From: Lingula anatina
Taxonomy: Eukaryota > Brachiopoda > Lingulata > Lingulida > Lingulidae
Reading direction: 5' to 3'
NCBI RefSeq assembly: GCF_001039355.2
Contig: NW_019775699.1
Location: forward strand, 85,143 to 149,142
Length of the DNA stretch: 64,000 bases
Below are positions 26,701 to 36,663 of this stretch, one piece after another; positions within the stretch are counted from its first letter, which is position 1, and each line of letters starts with the position of its first letter. The position numbers and the translations under genes are program-made. The notes under the pieces were generated by a model. The model was not told the DNA's origin and ran no database searches. It worked only from the letters and a program-made list of their open reading frames with translations.

Positions 26701-29700
26701 CAGTCTGTTACATTATCACAGATTTTCGATAAATAGGTCCATGTCATTGGCAGATTTAGCGGGTGTCAGGGGGGTCCTGACCCCCCCCCCCCTCGATTTC
26801 TGAAAAAAAATCACACTAATTAGAATTGTGACTAGCTGAATTATAGTTCTAAACCGTTACCCAATGGCACTGTTCACCCTCTAAAATAACATAATTTTGG
26901 GACCCGGTGAACCCCACGCCCGGGGGTGGGGGGGGGGGTTGGGGGGTGGAAAAATGAAGTTCTCGTAGTGAAGTATATTCTTTCACAATGCCGAAGGTTT
27001 TGCAATTTTTTTATGAGGATTCGGTTTTGCTGTGTTTCTTGTAAAATATTTGGCTGTCATTATAATTTCATCTTGCTTATAATGGATGTTACTGAATTGA
27101 AGATTTTATTAATGGCTCAAATACTACAAAAACATCAAACAACAAAAATAATTACCTGCGCCTAATGTCTTAAAGAATTTATTTTTCAGTATTTAAAAAC
27201 CAGGCGACACTGTGAAAATAGTCTTCAGTTATGTATTGAGTTATTTAAAAAAATCATTTTACACATTTGGGGACATTTAGCAGCTTTTTTACATAAGTAA
27301 AAAATAACTAGGTTAATCGGAGAATGTGACTTGGTAATGCAAATGCCAGTCACGAAGGTTTTAAAATTTAGTCCCTTTTTGGTGTGAGAACATATTAATT
27401 AATTTTTTTGATGATTTGAGTTGCTAGACTGAAATTTGATAAAGTTCCACCAGGACACACAATTCTTCCTCTTGCTTACTTTTAATAAGAATATTAATCA
27501 AAAATGGATATATATATTTAGAATCGGTGTTAACAGGAACAGGTTTAACGCTATACTGTATGTATGCAATGTCCCCTGTGGGACTTACTTAGTTTTTTTT
27601 GAAAATCATGAAATGAAAAGACAACTTTTTCGAAACCCCCTAAGATCAGAATGATTAAAAATGTATTGCAGTGGATACAGTGGTTCGTCATTACTATTAA
27701 AATGATTAAGGGTTAAGCTTTCATTTTTACAACACGTTCCGGTATTATGTTGTAGTTTAATTCTCCACGATGTGCAAGATTGGAGGTGATACCTTGTAAA
27801 TGGGCGTTTGTTCGTAATCCCAATCATTAAGTCTTATTATATTTTAGGTCCAAGCTGGGAAAGGATCGTCCGTTTATTTCCCCATAATTCCATCTGCTCT
27901 GGGAAAGATCGACATTCTCGTAAAGGCACAGTCACCAGTTGCAGCTGATGGTGTGCAGAGACAGTTGCTTGTTGAGGTATACCTGAGCCTGTAGGCAGTG
28001 TCCATTCTTTATTACCACGAACATAATGTTTATTGTTTTTTAACTTATAAGTACGATGCCCAGGCAAAATATGCTCCCAGGTTACGATAACCTACACACA
28101 CTGGACAAAAGAAGTGTCACCCCCTAACTCAGAGTAATAAAAGTAGGCAGATCTTGGGTACTTATAATGCCTGGTCTACTTATAATGTGACTAATGAGTA
28201 TAAAACCGCTATACCATGGAATTGTATTGTTGGTCTTGTACATGTACAGCAAATATTATTCCTGTCTTCCTCCAATATGGCAAGATACAGGCAATTATAT
28301 AACGGTTATAGGTGCAAGTAATCGTGTGCACTTATGTTTAAAATGTACTGGGCAACACGAAATTGCTTCAAATTGTAGATCTGTCCCTGTCTCGACTCTT
28401 ACTCTTTTGCGCAAACACACATACACTTCAAAGCACCAAACAGAAGCGCACTTTTTGACAACTCTCACGACATCAGTCGACGTCACTTTTTTAAGCACAA
28501 CTCTCATCTAATTCTTCTCTAACACATTTTTCAAGGCCGAGGGTGTTCCTCAAGAGTACAACCAGGCTGCGATGATCGATTTAACCAGCAAGTCAACGTT
28601 TAGCAAGACGTTCCAAATTGAGCTTCCATCCAACCTCGTGCAAGGGACTACTCAGATACAGGCATCTGTCATAGGTAAGAAAAGACGAAAACTGTCATAA
28701 AAGACGAACATGGCGTGCTAGACTTCAGGATGGTAAAATAAATTATCCAACAAGTGAATCTTTATCTCCCTGCCCAAAACTGTTAAAATGGCGATTAATA
28801 CAAAACCCTATGACAAAGTGCATCCAGGTATAGTACACGTACAATAAACCGATACAGGTAAATGTCAAGTATTTGGAGACTATAAATGAAAAATATATTA
28901 TTCATTTGCAGGTGATTTAATGGGACCAGCCATGGCGGACATCGACAGCTTGTTGAAGATACCATACGGCTGCGGTGAACAGAATATGCTCCACTTTGCT
29001 CCCGATGTTTTCATTTCAAAATATCTTACTGAAACAAACCAGTTTGTCGGTGAGATAGAGAGCAAAGCCATTTCATACATGGAGAAAGGTATGTGCCTGT
29101 CAGTCTCGGTAAAGAATATTATATTTTGTTGAATCATGCATTATTGCATGAAACCACAATTTATGTCTTAACCCCTCCTTTACTAAGAGCAATCAATAAT
29201 AAGTTCTATCCACTTGAATGTTTTAAATATTTAAATCACCGTAGGTCTCTAAAATGACATTCTATCACAGAATTGTTGTTTATCTATGGTGACTCTTGTA
29301 AATTATTCTATAATCCATAAATTTACACTTTTTCTTCTATGCATAGATATTATGTTGTGGATCATAAAGATAACTTTTTGTTGTGAGTAATGCAATGTTC
29401 TTCTTCAGGCTACCAGAAGGAACTTACTTACCAACACTATGATGGTTCTTTTAGTGCGTTTGGGAACAGTGATTCTTCTGGCAGCATGTGGTAAGCTGAA
29501 TTATGTGGGTGCGCGTGTGTGTTACTGTACCTGTACAAGCGCACGTATGTGTGCGTGTTTGAGTGTGCCTGCATAAGTACATAATCCTTCGTGTGTTTAT
29601 GTGTTCACTGTGATTCGTGTATATACCCCAAGTGATTTCCTGGTTCTGGAGAGCCGTAACCAGTGAAGGCTTCATATTATATAAGACGTGTTTTCTAAAA

Positions 29701-30969
29701 CTGAGGTGGCTGGTTCTCGACGTTAGTGTTTTATTTAAACGGTATTGAAACTAACAGTCAGTTAAGAACACGTGTCCCTTCATGTTAGGTTTTCCATATT
29801 TTTATCACTTGACTAAACATCTATTAATGTACAGGTAGACATTATTGGTAAAACTCGGTTGACAATATTTCAGGCTGACCGCATTTGTTGTAAAATCTTT
29901 CCACCAAGCACGTGGCCTCATCTTTATCGATGACGAGCTTCTTACCAAAGCTATCAACTGGATGATTAGAAAGCAGAATATAGATGGGTCCTTCCCAGAA
30001 CCTGGCCGTGTACTCCATAAGGCAATGCAGGTAAACAAATTGAGATAATTTAAAGTTAATCAGATAGATGCCAAATTGGTGAATGTGCATTTCTCGTTAT
30101 AATCACTAAAAATAAGGTATATCCATACCTCATGTTTGCTATAGTATTTTGAATTTCAATGGAAGGAAATGTCGAGATAAACTGGCAAACAGGATCCAGC
30201 TTTGTAAGCAAATGCATTCTAATTGTAACTTTAACTGTGTAACCTGGCACAGTTAAAAAGATATTTAAACCGTACAGTCTGATATCTACGTTCTTAAATG
30301 ATTCTCTAATGTATGCCAGATTCACTTCCGTTTTCTAGCAAATATTTGCTATTGTTTACGATGACTTGTGTCTAAGGGCGTATTCCCAGACATTTAGATC
30401 GATCTATCCCCGTGGGGAGTCTCACTAGATTACTGTCACATAATCCGGCTTAAATGTCCGTCCCGCCTACTACAAGCTGTAAGGGGGTAATTAACATTCG
30501 TGCCCGCTCGGCTGACAGCTATTTAGCGTGATCCCCCAGGGAGTTAGGTCGATCTAGTTTGGATCGATCTAATCTCTGGGAATGGGGTCTAAGTAGGCTA
30601 CATTTGGTGTTCTAAAGGGTTTTTTTGAAGAATTATTTTTATGTTGATCACTGTATTAGGTGCATACAACATTTTGAACAACAGATAAAACTATATGATT
30701 CATTTATGTTTTAGGGTGGTTCATCGTCAGGCGTGTCTCTGACTGCATATGTTGTGATCGCTCTTCTGGAAAATAAGGACCTGGTTAGTAATATTTAATA
30801 TTTAATCCTATTGTTATTCAGGTTCATTTTGTAGTATGTAAACGGCATCAATCTCTACTTACCAAATAAATTGAAAACCAAACCCATACAACAAAGAATG
30901 AAAACAGCTAAATCTAAGTGTACGAATTATATTTTAGAAAATTCTCTAAGATGACTATACATTAAACAG

Positions 30970-31021
<52 letters not shown>

Positions 31022-34000
31022 ATAATCTTGTTGGTAAGTCAAATAAATAAATAAATAAATAAATAAATAAACAGAATGATAAATAGATGGTCTTATTTTA
31101 TATCGATATTTCAGCCTAATTCTCATGGAATCACCTCCGCCACTGCAAGCGCCGTAAGCTACCTTGAGAACCAAGTGACGTCCATGTCGGAGCCTTACGG
31201 TCTGTCCATTGTCACCTATGCCCTGCAGCTGGCCAACAGTAAGAAGGCGGACGACGCTTTCAAGAAACTAGATGCCTTGGCAACACTGGAAGGCACGTTC
31301 TCGTCAATAAACCTGCATTAGTGAAACAACCCTTTCAGTTGTCTGTTAGCAAAAGACAACAAATTATTTTGTGAAGAGTAAAATGGTTGCATTATTACCC
31401 CAGAAACCACGGTCACTAAACAGCTCCTCTTCAGAAAGCAACATTTCTGTTATGCTGTTTTTGTCAACCGTTGTAAATTGTGAAATTATCTAATATCAAC
31501 CGGGTGCAATCGATAAGTAAGAATATATTTAACCGGTTGCACTCTTGGTGTCTTTCCCATTTTCCAATCGAAACGTGATGTGCAAATTGATCCCACCTAG
31601 AACTTTGTAGAAAATACTAAATACGGTGATAACTAATAGATATATATGATATAAATGGTATTTCTCTCCTTTTCAAAGGTGGCTCCAAATACTGGAAGCA
31701 GCCCGAAGTCGCCAAGCCGGCGGGGCGCTATAGGAACACCTACGAGAGACAGCCCAAAGCTAACAATGTGGAGATGAGTGCGTACGCTCTCCTTATCTAT
31801 GCCGAGAGGAAGGACCTAGCAGGAGGATTGCCCGTGCTGAAATGGCTGATCTCCCAGCGCAATGCGCACGGAGGGTTTGCCTCAACTCAGGTAACTTATT
31901 CTTCCACCAACGTATTGTACACGAGGGTTCGCGTCAATGCTAGCAAGTTTCCCAAAACTTAATTTATTACACTCGATTGATATTTATTATTGCCCCACAG
32001 GACACGGTGATGGCGATGCAGGCGCTGTCCATGTTTGCTGCTAAGATCTACACTGGCTCGGGTCAGAACATGCAAGTGACCGTGGCCAGCGAGGGCTCTA
32101 CCAGAACACTGAGCGTTGACAAGACGAATGCCATCATCCTACAAACCTTACCGGTAATTCAAAATTTTTAAATACTTTAACAATTGGTGGTGGTAAACAT
32201 ACTGAGTACTCTTTCCATTTAGTCAAGTTCAAGTTTGCTTATTACACTGCATGATATTTTAGATAAAAGTGGTACAATTGCATTTTAATACTGCGTATTC
32301 TGTAATTAGATTTCTCTCTCTCCCTCCCTTTTTCTCTCTCTCCCCCCCCCTCTCTCTCTCTCATAGCTGAGAGTCTATATATTATTGTTTCTTTCATAGC
32401 TCCCAAGCAGTACCAAACAGGTGGCCGTATCGGCAACAGGAAGCGGAATGGCTCTTTTCCAGGTAAGATAACTTATTGTACCAGATAATTATTAACACCA
32501 ATCTATGATGTTATGTAAGTATTAGACGCCCCGTTGAAATAATGTTTTTTGGCTATTCCTTTTCAAACAAATGTTAGGAATTATATTTGACAGACAGACC
32601 AGTCCAACATTAAATAAATTGGTTTAAATGGCAGCAAATGGAATTAGTTTTATTTCAAATCCATTTTCGAGGCTAAATTACCGATAAACTTAGTCCACGA
32701 GGTAATGGAAAATACAACGTGTTCATTTGATGCAATCAATAATCATTTTGGCATCGATTGATTTATCGTATTGTTAGTCTAGCAGTAGAATGAATAGGCG
32801 TGCATATGCAATGGCATCGGTGTAAATGACAAAGAACATATCTGATAACCTTGCAGTACTATAAAAATCAACTCTACGTTAGTATAATTACAAAAGACTT
32901 ACTTTCACGCTTTTCTCTATAGGTTTCCGTGTCGTATAACATAGATAAGGTGGAGCAAGAGCCGTCCTTTGCTGTGGAAGTCTCCCTGTTGAAGGAGAGC
33001 CAGAATAGCCTTACGGTCAAAGTGTGTTCGAGGTACGTACCTTTCATATAAAACCATAATAATCGCCACGATTCAAGTTCAGAGTCTCAGACCAACTAAA
33101 TGTAGTATTTTGAAGTATCGTTTGTTAGGCCAGAATCAGCACAAAATCGGTTTAAGAATTGTTGTACTTGGATAGCTGGATTTCTGAGATTCTTAGCTAG
33201 GGATGAATTTAAGGAACAGAACTTAGGATATTTGACAGCTGATTGTGTTGAAATCTCAATAACACTGAGTGTCTGTTTTCGCAGGTGGCTGGAGAACAGT
33301 CCAGCAAGTGGCATGGCGGTGAAAGAGATTGGAATACCTAGTGGATTTGAGGCTGATCTGGAGAGCATTTCACAGCTTTCTACACTGAAGAAGACGGAGA
33401 ATGCCTTCAGGAAGATAGTGGTTTATCTTGACGAGGTTCGATACCAATAAAACGCAGTTTTCAATTAGTGTAATTGTGCAATAGAACCGTATATTGCAAA
33501 ATAATTTCCTGAAGAGTTTCAGCAATTTCCCCTTTAGAATGTAACATAACCTATGCAAAACCTTTGAGAAAAATAACGATCTATAAATGCGTTTTCTGGC
33601 TCTAAATATCTGAAATTCACCGATATTCATACCCAGAATGACAGACAAATCAAAGTCTGTTTGGGTGCAGATAAAATATAACAGTATGTAAACTTGACTT
33701 TTTCAATGAGTTTCTTTAACTTTCACATTTTGAGTTTTGTTTCCAGATTAGCGCCCAGTCAACTTGCATCACCTTCAATGCACAGCGTGTTGCTCAGGTG
33801 GCCAAAGCCCAGCCCGTAGCTGTCAGGGTTTACGATTACTATTCCCCAGGTATTCCAATATTTCCTGCTTACAAAAATCTTACCTAAAACTGTTTTGATT
33901 GTCAGCTATATTTTCCGATTGGCCGACACATTTTTTTTTCTATAAACAATTTCACTTTCATTCTACATTTAATTGGCTCATTGTACCAGATAATTATTAA

Positions 34001-34561
34001 CACCAACTTATGATGTAATCCAATTGTTAGATATCCCCTTGAAATAATATTTTGGATATTCTTTTTTAATAAACGTTGAGGATATTTATGTACGATTTCA
34101 TATTTTCCTATAAACAATTTCACTTTCATTCCTTATTGATATGATAATTGAAATACGTTTTACTAGATTTTCTACTGTGCAGGAAAATCATGTGTATACA
34201 TAATTATATTATTCTGGACTTGTGCGATAAAATAATTATGTCATAGATTATGATTTCTTACAAGGCGTGTCCAATTAATTGACTTAATATTTGCAGATAA
34301 CCAGATCACCGTCTTCTACCAGTCGAAGGTTTTGACCGACACCACGATCTGTGACGTCTGTGGCCAGAACTGTGAAATCTGCAAGAAGGTAGCAATGAGT
34401 TCGACTGTATTAAAACAATGTAGAGACCCGTTACATATTTGAAGTTAATATTTTAATTTACGATGAAACAATCATCCATGCTGCTAATGCGACTTAGACA
34501 TATAATGAAACGCATTTCCCCAGCATTACACCTGTCTTCCATACCGTTTCAGGGCAAGTAG
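6536..34561 (+). CDS. Thioester-containing protein (TEP/CD109/alpha-2-macroglobulin family), complete gene
   Basis: Secreted complement-like opsonin or protease trap of about 1,450 aa. Constant coding exons: 6536-6597, 8800-8954, 9123-9148, 9311-9464, 9715-9785, 10033-10158, 10956-10995, 11574-11658, 11993-12101, 12496-12723, 13135-13383, 13779-13877, 14170-14232, 14795-14980, 15308-15457, 15759-15902, 16162-16222; then one of seven alternative exons; then 25694-25811, 26105-26218, 26503-26604, 27848-27976, 28536-28674, 28912-29088, 29409-29490, 29874-30030, 30715-30783, 31115-31292, 31679-31890, 32001-32153, 32400-32462, 32923-33032, 33285-33435, 33747-33849, 34297-34388, 34553-34561. All phases agree. 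Seen: signal peptide, [14 protein letters not shown] (MG2), [33 protein letters not shown] (residues 960-964 with exon B) and His1075. The thioester normally acylates target surfaces after bait cleavage. Confidence 0.96.
8800..16222 (+). CDS. TEP constant exons 2-17: macroglobulin domains MG1 to MG6
   Basis: Sixteen exons encode the N-terminal macroglobulin ring. MG1 starts [14 protein letters not shown]2 carries [16 protein letters not shown] (about residues 117-132); MG3 starts LPKFEVTV (about 213); later exons reach [13 protein letters not shown] (580-592), which precedes the bait region in this family. Exon 16 (15759-15902) holds GRKKRS with a furin-type RKKR at about 627-630. Exon 17 (16162-16222) ends HKEPMI plus one base, so its phase-1 donor must pair with a cassette exon. 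Confidence 0.93.
10318..10526. mobile_element. MITE in TEP intron 6
   Basis: About 210 bp bounded by imperfect terminal inverted repeats: gggctcattcccattg on the left and caatgggaatgagccc on the right, extending inward through atcggtctacgtagat / atctacctagaccgat. No coding capacity. Target-site duplication not clear. Confidence 0.8.
17452..17508 (+). pseudogene. Relic alternative exon upstream of cassette A
   Basis: The plus strand reads [15 protein letters not shown] then TAA. This aligns with the conserved 3' part of the intact cassettes ([17 protein letters not shown] in exon A). The WLW block and a splice donor are gone and a stop replaces the Trp. It is a decayed cassette exon about 70 bases upstream of exon A. 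Confidence 0.65.
17579..17750 (+). CDS. TEP alternative exon A (Pro-Asn repeat bait)
   Basis: 172 nt, entered in phase 1 and left in phase 2. The acceptor tttag precedes 'at', completing Tyr; it ends ATC GG|gtaaat. The variable part is [17 protein letters not shown] followed by [13 protein letters not shown], an uncharged extended repeat, then the shared block [18 protein letters not shown] with sequon NAS. A transcript with this exon would encode 1,445 aa. Bait regions are normally the protease-sensitive trigger of A2M-family proteins. Confidence 0.92.
18093..18142. other. Poly-G run and 25-base assembly gap
   Basis: Twenty-five G bases (18093-18117) run into 25 undetermined bases (18118-18142). 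The gap lies between alternative exons A and B, so its true size and content are unknown. Confidence 0.98.
18349..18559 (+). CDS. TEP alternative exon B (Gly/Ala-rich bait)
   Basis: 211 nt, phase 1 in and phase 2 out; acceptor cactacag, donor GTTGG|gtaaat. It starts YPPLPG like exon A, then has a Gly run, an Ala/Gly/Pro-rich stretch with almost no charge, and ends [18 protein letters not shown] with sequon NAS. The shared start with A suggests A and B are the most recent duplicate pair. The full protein with this exon would be 1,458 aa. Confidence 0.92.
20042..20231 (+). CDS. TEP alternative exon C
   Basis: 190 nt, phase 1 in and phase 2 out; acceptor tctccag, donor CTAGG|gtaata. Variable part [15 protein letters not shown] then a mixed Ser/Thr/Gly stretch containing [16 protein letters not shown]. 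Conserved end [18 protein letters not shown] with sequon NTS. The conserved end is nearly identical to those of A and B. Confidence 0.92.
20246..20640 (+). repeat. Tandem duplication of about 195-200 bp after exon C
   Basis: Two units (about 20246-20445 and 20446-20640) share tttttggcgtatgtgagtag, then ccaaaactaaatggagta and the closing cctct-tggtc. They sit between exon C and a relic cassette. They could be a remnant of local cassette duplication or a duplicated intronic regulatory element. Confidence 0.75.
20660..20712 (+). pseudogene. Relic alternative exon downstream of cassette C
   Basis: The sequence gatttccagaaaca encodes FPET. After a short frame-disrupting insertion, tggctgtgg encodes WLW, then a stop follows at ttggaatga. 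This matches the FPETWLW hallmark, but the frame is broken and no donor is visible at the expected place. Confidence 0.55.
20749..20781. repeat. (GAAA)n microsatellite
   Basis: At least seven tandem gaaa units within the cassette interval, between exon C and exon D. Confidence 0.95.
21321..21543 (+). CDS. TEP alternative exon D (Arg/Tyr/Pro plus collagen-like bait)
   Basis: 223 nt, the longest cassette; acceptor cgtaaacag, donor GTTGG|gtagga, phase 1 in and phase 2 out. Starts [16 protein letters not shown], then a short collagen-like run [14 protein letters not shown], then [18 protein letters not shown] with sequon NVT. It is the only cassette with FPES instead of FPET. Many Arg and Lys residues would offer trypsin-like cleavage sites. 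The protein with D would be 1,462 aa. Confidence 0.9.
22129..22336 (+). CDS. TEP alternative exon E (Arg-rich bait)
   Basis: 208 nt, phase 1 in and phase 2 out. The acceptor is best placed after ttatgaag, because the neighbouring AG choices give a stop or wrong frame; donor ACAGG|gtggga. It starts [20 protein letters not shown] and is strongly basic (about 18 Lys/Arg against 4 acidic residues). It ends [13 protein letters not shown] with sequon NAT. The acceptor has a weaker polypyrimidine tract than the others. Confidence 0.85.
22508..22592. repeat. Two-unit tandem repeat
   Basis: Two units of about 44 bp containing atttgtccttggt-atgaa-tgcatggtttctttt, in the intron downstream of exon E. 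No function is visible. Confidence 0.7.
23088..23268 (+). CDS. TEP alternative exon F (Asp-rich acidic bait)
   Basis: 181 nt, phase 1 in and phase 2 out; acceptor gatgtctag, donor ATTGG|gtgggc. Starts [14 protein letters not shown], then an acidic stretch [16 protein letters not shown] (about 12 acidic residues against 3 basic in the whole exon). Conserved end [15 protein letters not shown] with sequon NIS. Its charge is opposite to exon E, so the two isoforms would offer very different substrates to proteases. Confidence 0.9.
23695..24350. repeat. Dispersed repeat, left member of an inverted pair
   Basis: About 650 bp. Its reverse complement recurs at 35357-36010, with shared segments such as gattccggtattgccagctc, gggcgcttccatatttggaa, ctcgtgcagacgagacaaga and acttggcacacggcaagcac. 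This copy has an internal duplication of the catatttggaagtca segment (23825-23895). It is noncoding and probably a mobile-element family. Confidence 0.85.
24669..24873 (+). CDS. TEP alternative exon G (Met-Pro/Ser bait)
   Basis: 205 nt, phase 1 in and phase 2 out; acceptor ctttgaag, donor ACGCG|gtaggc. Variable part [17 protein letters not shown], then a Ser-rich stretch, then [18 protein letters not shown] with sequon NTT. The junction codon becomes Arg instead of the Gly formed by the other six. It is the last cassette before the constant exon at 25694. Confidence 0.9.
25694..28674 (+). CDS. TEP constant exons 19-23: post-bait macroglobulin and CUB region
   Basis: Exon 25694-25811 begins with one base completing the cassette codon and encodes [18 protein letters not shown], the family-typical VPDTITSW segment. 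The next exons encode [31 protein letters not shown] and [17 protein letters not shown], which fit MG7 and the first CUB half. The phase-2 entry here is what forces use of one and only one cassette. Confidence 0.92.
28095..28250. mobile_element. Truncated copy of a TGGACAA-ended MITE
   Basis: Matches the left part of the complete copy at 57103-57370 (tggacaa-agaagtgtcaccccct, then ggtctacttataatgtgact). The right terminal repeat is missing. It lies in the TEP intron between the exons at 27848 and 28536. Confidence 0.75.
28912..34561 (+). CDS. TEP constant exons 24-36: thioester domain, CUB and receptor-binding C-terminus
   Basis: Exon 28912-29088 carries [18 protein letters not shown]; Cys and Gln of GCGEQ form the internal thioester. 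The exon at 29874 ends GRVLHKAMQ, whose His is spaced 114 residues after the thioester Cys, as in the catalytic His of complement C3. This suggests ester formation with hydroxyls. Later exons encode [17 protein letters not shown] and the receptor-binding-type domain. The tail is Cys-rich ([16 protein letters not shown]) and stops at 34559-34561. No GPI or membrane anchor is visible, so the product is probably soluble. Confidence 0.95.
30372..30593. mobile_element. MITE in a TEP intron
   Basis: About 220 bp with terminal inverted repeats ctaagggcgtattcccaga and tctgggaatggggtctaag, plus inner gatcgatct copies on both sides. Noncoding. Confidence 0.8.
30972..31072. repeat. (TA)n and (AAAT)n microsatellites
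   Basis: About 23 TA units (30972-31018), then eight or more AAAT units (31041-31072), just upstream of the TEP exon at 31115. Confidence 0.95.
32472..34085. repeat. Dispersed intronic repeat pair (32472-32585 and 33985-34085)
   Basis: Both copies contain ttgtaccagataattattaa, then caccaa-c-tatgatgt and ttgaaataat. The second is itself flanked by two copies of tataaacaatttcactttca (33942 and 34111). They lie in different TEP introns. No coding potential. Confidence 0.65.
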
Positions 34562-34815
34562 CAGAGAGGAAAAGGAAGCCCCTCGACGGTGACATTGTCT
34601 GACAGTGTCGAACTGTGGTACATTCACTGACTGTGTCTTTATTCAGAATGTTATTCTTTAGAAATTAGGATTTTAAATGAACATTCAATAGTTTTAATAC
34701 TTTTAATCAGAGAGATCTTGATTAAGTGCATAAGTGGACATAAATAGGTGTGTTTTTTTTTTTCGATCAACAGTCCAATTTCATAAAATGTTGCATCAGC
34801 ATGGTTAAAAAGTTC

Positions 34816-34821
34816 AATAAA
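34816..34821 (+). terminator. Polyadenylation signal of the TEP gene
   Basis: AATAAA lies about 255 bases after the TAG stop at 34559-34561, within a plausible 3' UTR. Confidence 0.75.
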
Positions 34822-34984
34822 GAAATACACTTGCAATTTTATTCATGTTTTGATTATTTGTAAATCAGTTTGCACATGTGCAGTTTGATATATATGTATA
34901 TAAATATATATATAATTTAGTTATACACAATGATTTGTCAATAGCAAAATCTGCACCAAAAAGTAGTCTGTTTGTTACAATACA

Positions 34985-35335
34985 GCGATATTTATAGGGG
35001 GAAATGAGTTTTTTTCCTGCATCTAACTATTCAAAAATGTATCTACCTTTGTGGTAATAAAAAACAATAAAAATTCCCTAGAAAACAAAATGTCGGCATA
35101 TAAATTTTCGTTGCTAAGCATAACCATTGGCACCTCAAAACGTTACTCGCCAATTTAACACTTCTATTTTGAGGTGAGATAGCAACCAGTATGGCGCATA
35201 AGAGGGCATTCACATAAGATGATCCTCGGATATACTCAGCCGTGGATCAAATATGGCGGACCCTACATGAAAAAGTGCCGACTAATCCGCTGATGGTGTC
35301 CCCGCCTCCACACGTGCAGATCTTGGGGGGGGGGG
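34985..35335. repeat. Left end of a tandem segmental duplication
   Basis: Closely matches 47310-47640 (shared gttttttcctgcatct-like start, aaaacaaaatgtcggcata, then aagagggcattcacataaga). It marks the outer edge of the duplicated SLC17 locus. A poly-G run with one undetermined base (35346) ends it. Confidence 0.8.
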
Positions 35336-35356
35336 GGGGGTTGGGNGCCATGTTAG

Positions 35357-36010
35357 ATTTCTGTCAATCAAAAAGAACTGATCCGCAGTGAATCTGCAGT
35401 TGAATGTCATCAGACCAAAAAGAAACGTAAAACAGATTTAATTTTGCCTTATTTAATTTTATTTACTGAATTTAAGATATGTAAAGTGAAAAATAAATAA
35501 TATGTTTCTAAAAGAAAAAGGTATATCCAATTTTTTTTTTTTTTTTGCTTAACAAAGAACATTTGCTCCTGAAGATATAAACACAATACACGTGCTTGCC
35601 GTGTGCCAAGTTTGACAGCTATACTGTATGCCCGATACCACTATAAGGGCTGCGCAATGGCTACACAAAAATACGTTTTTTTTAAAGCAGAATATTGCTT
35701 GTGTTGTGGTACTGACCTTCGACTGCAAGATATTCTTAGTTCAAAATTCCAATTTCGCGTCAGCCACCTTGTTCTTGTCTCGTCTGCACGAGATAACATC
35801 AGCGCAAGGCGGGAAAGGCAGCTCCAGGCGGGCAAAGCTGTGACGTACGAGACTTATGACTTCCAAATATGGAAGCGCCCCAGGCAAAATTTTGAAGAAG
35901 GCCCACAGCTTGACGGTGTTCGCTAGGGCCTGGTATTGCTGATATGGGTTATATATGAAATCAAGATCGAGCTGGCAATACCGGAATCTAGAACCTACAG
36001 TGTAGGGTAC
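35357..36010. repeat. Dispersed repeat, right member of an inverted pair
   Basis: Reverse complement of 23695-24350. The pair encloses about 11 kb containing alternative exon G, all constant C-terminal exons and the 3' end of the TEP gene. Confidence 0.85.
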
Positions 36011-36663
36011 CAGTGAGAGACTAAACGTCGTATTCTGCATTGTCTTTGACATTTTACCTGTACGGTTACTTTTTATTTTCTATATACTTTGTCAAGCATC
36101 CTGAAACCCAAGCTTTCAAATCTGCAGGGTAAATGCTACTGTAAATGGCATGTAAACTGCTATACAAAGGCTTTCTGTAAAGGGGTAGAACAAATTCAGT
36201 GAGTATGAAGCAAATAACTCTAGTGTTATTCTGTACTGCAACATGGGGTAAATTCTAGTCACATACTCCCAGTAGACTTGCTTTCGATAATATTTGCATT
36301 AAGGCAATTAATCCTTAGGCTTTTTTATTTAAATCTCCATTATGAAAGACGTAAGGAATATGTGCAATAGGAAACGTTACATTACCGCAGTGCATGATCC
36401 GATACAGGATTAAAGTTTCAAAAGAGTATCACTCCGTTGAGTTTACTTTTGTTTCATATCAGTTGAAGTTAACTCTAGATCAGACTTTAAACTCTATAGG
36501 ACAATTAACAATCACAGTATACACGTAGACATGAACATCGGAAGAGAACCCAATGGGTGAAAAATGTAGGTGAATACAGTAACTGATCATTTATTTGGTG
36601 AAGCCAAATATTTTTTGATTGCCTCAAACGATCGTTGAATCTTCGGGCAATTTTGTCAGAAAA

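Noticed and set aside
36490-36660. A second promoter-proximal exon upstream of SLC17 exon 1
   Set aside because: Conserved between duplicates but without open frame continuity or clear splice signals; treated as 5' flank.
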